Source of the DNA: an uncultured Phycisphaera sp.
Lineage (GTDB): Bacteria; Planctomycetota; Phycisphaerae; Phycisphaerales; SM1A02
Direction of reading: 5' to 3'
NCBI GenBank assembly: GCA_937911845.1
Contig: CALDQF010000053.1
Span: forward strand, 1 to 10,910
Length of the DNA: 10,910 nucleotides
In this document: piece after piece, positions 6,722 through 10,910 of the stretch
How positions within the stretch are numbered: the first letter of the stretch is position 1
Layout: every line of letters starts with the position of its first letter
Made by a program: the position numbers and the translations under genes
Notes under the pieces: generated by a model
What the model saw: the letters and a program-made list of their open reading frames with translations, nothing else
Told to the model about the DNA's origin: nothing
Databases searched by the model: none

Positions 6722-7764
6722 TTGGACGCTCCAAGATGTGATGAAGCCGCACCAAGATGCCCTTTGCTTGTGTCCCACACATCAGAACTATCAATGGCCA
6801 AAACGCCTTCATCCAACAACGGTGCAATGGCCGAAAGACCCAGCGCCGGACCGGCCTTTGGAATTTTCGCCAGAGCCTCCTCACCATCGCGAACCCCTTC
6901 GTACCCCACACCCTCTCCAACAATGTCCAGTCTCACACGTTCTCCACGGCGTTCACGGTGCGTCAGGACGGTGGCCGCCAGTGAGATCGCACGCTCCATC
7001 ATTTCTGGCGAAGAACCTCGAAGGTCCAAACGAATCAAGACCCTTGGCGGATGGATACGCCCTCTCTGACGCGACAGCAGGACGCCGTGTCGCAGCGTCG
7101 CGCGAGCGGCAATATCACTACGTCGATCGCCCAAACGCCACCCTCGAATTCCAAGGGGCTCACCATCGTCACCGGTCTGTCGACGGGAGGTCTCACCAAG
7201 TCCGCGTGATCCCAAGGCACGCAACAACTGAGGAGGCAGATCAAAGTGACGGGGGCGGACCACCAATTCCCGGTCAATTTCCCAACGCACCCTTTTGCCC
7301 AACAAACCAAACGGGAATCCAGATTCGGCCTGCAACCTTGACCAGGTGTATACCCCGCGACTCGCCGGAGCCCACGTGAGGTACACCAAACGTGTCGCCC
7401 GCGTGGCGAGATGACCCAACCGAGTATCCACACGCTGCCGCTCACCCTGATCCGAAATAATGGTGCCGCTCAATTCGATCGCCAAGGCATCTCCGCCACT
7501 GCGCTGGTGGACCATCACTGGAAGTCTGGCTTGGGCACCAGCCCGCAGGAGGGGAATGGATTCCGGAGCAGCCTGAAAGCCCAGCATCATTGGCCCAGAC
7601 TGGAGCCCACCAGACAAAATCGCCGCGACCAACAAAGCAAAGACGAACACCAACAAATTCAGGCCAGCCAACATCCCAATGGCACCCAAGGCCAAGACCA
7701 AGATGAAGAAGAACATCCCCCCCGGCCGGACGAGCGTTTGCCTGGATGCCGCTCGAAGATGCAT
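6718..7764 (-). CDS. DUF58 domain-containing membrane protein
   Basis: A 348-residue protein. A short basic N-terminus (MHLRAASRQT) is followed by two closely spaced membrane helices at about 17-34 and 36-54, then a long domain facing the cytoplasm or periplasm. RGVYTWSRLQAESGFPFGLLGKR (136-158) matches the family's 'RG.Y.l.pl...DPFGL' block. LGIRGWRLGDRRSDIAARATLRHG (204-227) matches the diagnostic DUF58 signature, usually written 'REY.pGDd.R.IdW.asAR'. DUF58 proteins usually lie between a MoxR AAA+ ATPase and a transglutaminase in envelope-related operons; their biochemical role is not established. Here the transglutaminase follows with an ATGA overlap, but scpB, not moxR, precedes. The start is uncertain: the ATG at 7764 has no good Shine-Dalgarno but leaves a 25-base gap after scpB. 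A TTG at 7836 would add 24 residues and overlap scpB by 47 bases. Confidence 0.88.
   Translation of the reverse strand: MHLRAASRQTLVRPGGMFFFILVLALGAIGMLAGLNLLVFVFALLVAAILSGGLQSGPMMLGFQAAPESIPLLRAGAQARLPVMVHQRSGGDALAIELSGTIISDQGERQRVDTRLGHLATRATRLVYLTWAPASRGVYTWSRLQAESGFPFGLLGKRVRWEIDRELVVRPRHFDLPPQLLRALGSRGLGETSRRQTGDDGEPLGIRGWRLGDRRSDIAARATLRHGVLLSRQRGRIHPPRVLIRLDLRGSSPEMMERAISLAATVLTHRERRGERVRLDIVGEGVGYEGVRDGEEALAKIPKAGPALGLSAIAPLLDEGVLAIDSSDVWDTSKGHLGAASSHLGASK
6729..6732 (-). promoter_or_regulatory. Ribosome binding site of the transglutaminase gene
   Basis: GGAG on the minus strand, inside the end of the DUF58 coding sequence, seven bases before the ATG at 6721. With the ATGA overlap it fixes the start of the transglutaminase. 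Confidence 0.65.
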
Positions 7765-7789
7765 GCCAAAAGGATAGGTTTGGTTTGGG

Positions 7790-8503
7790 TCAGGCTGGTG
7801 TGGAATCCATCGAAGCGCCTTCTTCTGTGGCTTCAACTTCCTCGCTCAAACCCTCTTCGTCTTGAGGCGCTGAAGACTCCGCAGTGCTGGGAACTTCTTT
7901 AGGACGCTCAAAACCATCGACCAAAGGGAGATCATCCAAGGAACCTAGGCCAAAGACGCGCAAAAACTCACGGCTGGTGCCGTACAGATTCGGGCGACCC
8001 GGAACTTCGGCTTGGCCCACAATTTGCACCAACCGGTGTTCGGTTAACAAACGGAGGTGGTCTTGGCTGGCCACACCACGCAACTCATCAATCTCGGCCC
8101 GAAGAACCGGCTGTCGCCACGCCACAATGGACAAGGTTTCCAATTGGGCGGGGCTGAGTTCGCGACGCTTCTTCTCATGATGAACATGGTCAAGAAGCGG
8201 AGAAATTTCTGGGTGGGTCAGCAGTTGCCAGCCTCCCGCCAGACGGTCGATTCGAAATGCTCGATCGTGTTCGGCATAGAACGCATTGAGCAGCTCGATA
8301 GCTTCACGCACTTGAGCTTCGCGGCCCTTCCCAGTGAGACCCAGCCAGTTTGCCAACCGACCTTCGCCGAGTGGCTTGTCAGCAGACATCAGCAGACCTT
8401 CAATCCGTCTGGTCAACGGCATGGACTCAAGACGAGATGGCTCAACCGTAGAGCCCGCGTTGGTGGGGCTGGCTTCGATGGTGGCTTCGTCAGGAGTGGA
8501 CAA
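7790..8503 (-). CDS. scpB: Segregation and condensation protein B
   Basis: A winged-helix accessory subunit of the SMC-ScpA condensin, which compacts and segregates the chromosome in the cytoplasm. The product is 237 residues. LTRRIEGLLMSADKPL (30-45) is the typical ScpB opening, LSPAQLETLSIVAWRQPVLRAEIDELRGV (116-144) the central signature and PGRPNLYGTSREFLRVFGL (168-186) the second winged-helix signature. The last 50 residues are an acidic, low-complexity tail (EEGLSEEVEATEEG), and 27 residues precede the usual start. The start is uncertain: the TTG at 8503 lies two bases after the atpC stop with only a weak GGGAAG eight bases upstream, while the ATG at 8422 (residue 28) also lacks a clear site but matches the family start. 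scpA and smc are not in the window. Identification is secure from the signatures. Confidence 0.9.
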   Translation of the reverse strand: MSTPDEATIEASPTNAGSTVEPSRLESMPLTRRIEGLLMSADKPLGEGRLANWLGLTGKGREAQVREAIELLNAFYAEHDRAFRIDRLAGGWQLLTHPEISPLLDHVHHEKKRRELSPAQLETLSIVAWRQPVLRAEIDELRGVASQDHLRLLTEHRLVQIVGQAEVPGRPNLYGTSREFLRVFGLGSLDDLPLVDGFERPKEVPSTAESSAPQDEEGLSEEVEATEEGASMDSTPA

Positions 8504-8505
8504 AC

Positions 8506-8895
8506 TCAGTTCTTCCCAGCCAAATCGATGCGCGTCCGTGAGGCTTGTTGGGCGGCTTCCGCTTCAACGACCGACCCACTGCTTTGCACAGCGGTGTTGG
8601 CTTCGGCCAATGCTGCTCGAGCAGCCTCAAAATCAACTTCAGAAGGTGCTTCACACTGCTCGGCCAGAACCACCAAACCCTCAGCACCGACTTGAGCAAA
8701 GCCACCATGGACCGCAAACCATTGGACATCGCTTTCGGTGTCCAACCGAAGCAGGCCGGTTCCCAACTTCACCAACAAAGACGCGCGGCCGTCAGCCACC
8801 CCAAGTTGTCCATCGTGGGCGGGGATGCTTGCGTATTCCACCGAGCCGGAAAAGGCAGCGGCGGATGGAGTCACAATGCGGCAGGAGAATGACAT
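8506..8895 (-). CDS. atpC: F1F0 ATP synthase epsilon subunit
   Basis: The epsilon subunit sits on the central stalk of F1 and regulates ATP hydrolysis. The 129-residue product opens with SFSCRIVTPSAAAFSGSVEYASIPAHDGQLGV, a close match to the N-terminal beta-sandwich opening in which PA.DG..GV is the diagnostic block (about 25-33). WFAVHGGFAQVG (59-70) is the second conserved piece. The last 40 residues (FEAARAALAEAN and on) form the expected two-helix C-terminal domain, Ala/Glu rich and shortened at the end. The ATG has AGGA five bases upstream. It stands 43 bases after fabF and 2 bases before the TTG start of scpB, with no other ATP synthase gene in view, whereas atpC normally follows atpD. 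It could serve the main F-ATPase from a distance or be a second copy. Confidence 0.9.
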   Translation of the reverse strand: MSFSCRIVTPSAAAFSGSVEYASIPAHDGQLGVADGRASLLVKLGTGLLRLDTESDVQWFAVHGGFAQVGAEGLVVLAEQCEAPSEVDFEAARAALAEANTAVQSSGSVVEAEAAQQASRTRIDLAGKN

Positions 8896-8900
8896 GGAAA

Positions 8901-8904
8901 TCCT
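8901..8904 (-). promoter_or_regulatory. Ribosome binding site of atpC
   Basis: AGGA on the minus strand, five bases before the ATG at 8895, within the 43-base gap after fabF. Confidence 0.6.
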
Positions 8905-8938
8905 TTGATGCGTTCACGGGTGCTCGGGACGAGCGCGA

Positions 8939-10222
8939 TCAATCCTCAAATCGGCCTACGGCGACGGACACGTTGTGCCCCCCAAACCCGAAGGTGTTGT
9001 TCAGTGCCAACCGTACCGTCCGTTCTCGGGCGATGTGGGGGGTAAAGTCCAATCCGGCAAATTCTTCGTCCGGATTGTGGCAATTGATCGTAGGTGGCAC
9101 CACCCCATCTCGGCAGGAAAGGACGCTGAAGACCGTCTCGAGTCCACCGGCCGCCCCAAGGGTGTGCCCAATCATGCTCTTGGTGCTGCACAACGAGATC
9201 GATCGGGCGTGGTCGCCGAAAAGGTTCCGGATGGCCCGCACCTCTGCGACATCACCAATTGGCGTGGAAGTGCCGTGGGCGTTGATGCTGTCCACGTCTT
9301 CCAGGTTGCAACCCGCATCCTCCAGAGCGAAAGCCATGGCTCGGTGGCCGCCCTCACCCTTTTCGTCCGGGGCGGTGATATGCCCAGCATCACCCGTGAT
9401 ACCGCCACCCAAAATTTCGGCATGAATCCGAGCCCCGCGAGCTTTGGCGTGGTCCAAACGCTCCAAAACCAAAATTGCCGCGCCTTCCCCCATCACGAAG
9501 CCATCGCGGTCTCGATCAAACGGACGCGACGCCTCAGTGGGCGAATCATTGCGGTTGGTCGACATGGCTTTCATGGCACCGAAAGAACCAATACACAGTG
9601 GAGTAATCGATGCTTCCGATCCACCAGCCACCATGACATCCGCCCGACCCAATCGGATGAGATCGCAGGCCGACAGGATGTTGTGACCACCCGTCGCGCA
9701 CGCGGTTCCGATAGCGGAATTCGGACCTTTCAATCCATGCCGAATTGAAATGTTGCCTGCGGCGCTGTTCAGCATAAGACGCGGAACCGTGAACGGGCTT
9801 ATCCGTCTCGGACCAGACTGTTGAAGCTTTTCAATGCCCTGCTCAATGGTGGAAATTCCCGCGACGCCCGAGCCGACGACAACACCATGGCGATATGGAT
9901 CCCCGGTAGAAAAGTCAAAGCCAGAATCCAAAACCGCTTCTTCAGCGGCCCACATCGCGAGTTGGCAATACCGATCCATCCGTCTGGCAGATTTGTCATC
10001 CACCACCGGAGCCGGCGTCCAGTCGCGAACCTCGCCGGCCACTTTGCAGGACCACACCGATTCAGCTTGATCAAAGCATTGGATAGTGTCGATGCCCGAC
10101 TTGCCAGATTGCAAGGCAGACCAAATGGTTGGGACATCACGACCAAGGTTGGTGATGGCGCCCAAACCAGTCACAACAACACGCTGGTGATCTGGTTTTG
10201 ATGATGAAGATACAGCGGTCAT
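8939..10222 (-). CDS. fabF: 3-oxoacyl-[acyl-carrier-protein] synthase II
   Basis: Condenses malonyl-ACP with acyl-ACP in the elongation cycle of type II fatty acid synthesis, in the cytoplasm. The 427-residue thiolase-fold protein has the KAS triad: Cys175 in IGTACATGGHN, His316 in NAHGTSTPIGD and His353 in KSMIGHTLGAAGG, with Lys348 beside it. RVVVTGLGAITNLG (14-27) and the closing NNTFGFGGHNVSV (408-420) are family signatures. Length is slightly above the usual 410-415 because of about ten extra residues before RVVVTG. The ATG lies 27 bases after the acpP stop, with no strong Shine-Dalgarno, so translation may depend on acpP. The His-His triad and the acpP context favour FabF or FabB over FabH; FabF is the usual neighbour of acpP. 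Confidence 0.96.
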   Translation of the reverse strand: MTAVSSSSKPDHQRVVVTGLGAITNLGRDVPTIWSALQSGKSGIDTIQCFDQAESVWSCKVAGEVRDWTPAPVVDDKSARRMDRYCQLAMWAAEEAVLDSGFDFSTGDPYRHGVVVGSGVAGISTIEQGIEKLQQSGPRRISPFTVPRLMLNSAAGNISIRHGLKGPNSAIGTACATGGHNILSACDLIRLGRADVMVAGGSEASITPLCIGSFGAMKAMSTNRNDSPTEASRPFDRDRDGFVMGEGAAILVLERLDHAKARGARIHAEILGGGITGDAGHITAPDEKGEGGHRAMAFALEDAGCNLEDVDSINAHGTSTPIGDVAEVRAIRNLFGDHARSISLCSTKSMIGHTLGAAGGLETVFSVLSCRDGVVPPTINCHNPDEEFAGLDFTPHIARERTVRLALNNTFGFGGHNVSVAVGRFED

Positions 10223-10249
10223 GGGCCGGTGATCCGTTCGTGATCGGGC

Positions 10250-10489
10250 TTAGCCGTTTTGCTTGCTCTCGATGAACTCGATGGCTTGGCCGACCGTTTG
10301 GATGGATTCAGCTTGGTCTTCGGGAATCTCGATGCCGAAGGTTTCTTCAAGCTTCATGACCAACTCAACCACATCAAGGCTGTCGGCTTTGAGGTCCACA
10401 ATGAAGTTGGACCCCATGTTGACGCTATCGACCTCGACGTTGAGTTCTTCGGCAACGACGGAAAAGACTTTTTCTTGCAACTCACTCAT
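10250..10489 (-). CDS. acpP: Acyl carrier protein
   Basis: The small acidic carrier that shuttles acyl chains between fatty acid synthesis enzymes. The 79-residue product opens MSELQEKVFSVVAEEL and carries the phosphopantetheine site LKADSLDVVELVM, with Ser37 as the attachment residue. FGIEIPEDQAESIQTVGQAIEFIE is the standard third and fourth helix pattern. The frame is open upstream to a TTG at 10573, but the ATG at 10489 has GGAGA eight bases upstream and matches the family start, so the extension is rejected. It lies between fabG and fabF, the textbook order. The 98-base leader after fabG is long enough to hold its own promoter, but no clear one is seen. Confidence 0.97.
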   Translation of the reverse strand: MSELQEKVFSVVAEELNVEVDSVNMGSNFIVDLKADSLDVVELVMKLEETFGIEIPEDQAESIQTVGQAIEFIESKQNG

Positions 10490-10497
10490 GGGAATTC

Positions 10498-10502
10498 TCT
10501 CC
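10498..10502 (-). promoter_or_regulatory. Ribosome binding site of acpP
   Basis: GGAGA on the minus strand, eight bases before the ATG at 10489. It supports the short 79-residue carrier protein over the longer in-frame TTG form. Confidence 0.65.
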
Positions 10503-10587
10503 GCGGCCCCGTTTTGGGACGGCATGGATTTTGTAAGGGTAGCCGAGCCCTGAGCCGCCTGCCACTGAGGCAAAGGCTTGGGGACGA

Positions 10588-10910
<323 letters not shown>

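Noticed and set aside
8334..9425. 363-codon plus-strand open frame across scpB, atpC and fabF
   Set aside because: It crosses three well-supported minus-strand genes antisense and has no family match that I recognise.
10490..10573. TTG-initiated extension of acpP by 28 residues
   Set aside because: ACP starts at MSELQEKV in the family and a Shine-Dalgarno precedes that ATG, so the upstream codons are intergenic.

Overview
The window is dense and almost fully coding, on a bacterial chromosome of moderately high GC. The largest intergenic gaps are about 100 bases, so no stretch over 300 bases lacks a gene. Gene content and protein style suggest a planctomycete of the Pirellulaceae/Rhodopirellula type: a DUF58/transglutaminase pair, an atpC away from atpD, and extended N-termini with charged tails. 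That assignment is inferred from general resemblance and was not tested by a search.

Layout. The left end (1-1718, minus) is the N-terminal two thirds of pyruvate phosphate dikinase, cut by the window edge. It diverges across an 86-base intergenic region from pabB (1805-3118, plus), the chorismate-utilising subunit of aminodeoxychorismate synthase. pabB is the only gene I support on the plus strand. It ends only 6 bases from the stop of a convergent PilZ-domain gene.

From the right edge down to 3125, nine minus-strand genes lie head to tail: fabG (cut by the window edge), acpP, fabF, atpC, scpB, a DUF58 membrane protein, a TgpA-like transmembrane transglutaminase, a SAM-dependent methyltransferase and the PilZ protein. 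Gaps run from -4 to about 98 bases. The DUF58/transglutaminase junction is an ATGA overlap and the transglutaminase/methyltransferase junction is a TGATG overlap, so translation there is probably coupled.

How they work together. fabG-acpP-fabF is the classic type II fatty acid synthesis core (ketoreductase, acyl carrier, condensing enzyme). atpC encodes the epsilon subunit of F1 ATP synthase and scpB a condensin accessory protein; both look displaced from their usual partners. The DUF58-transglutaminase-methyltransferase-PilZ group is the least ordinary part: a cell-envelope module with an uncharacterised methyltransferase and a possible c-di-GMP receptor appended, and no MoxR ATPase in view. 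No RNA genes, mobile elements, CRISPR arrays or convincing terminators were seen. Most of the window is core metabolism, and I see no clear new defence or mobile system.
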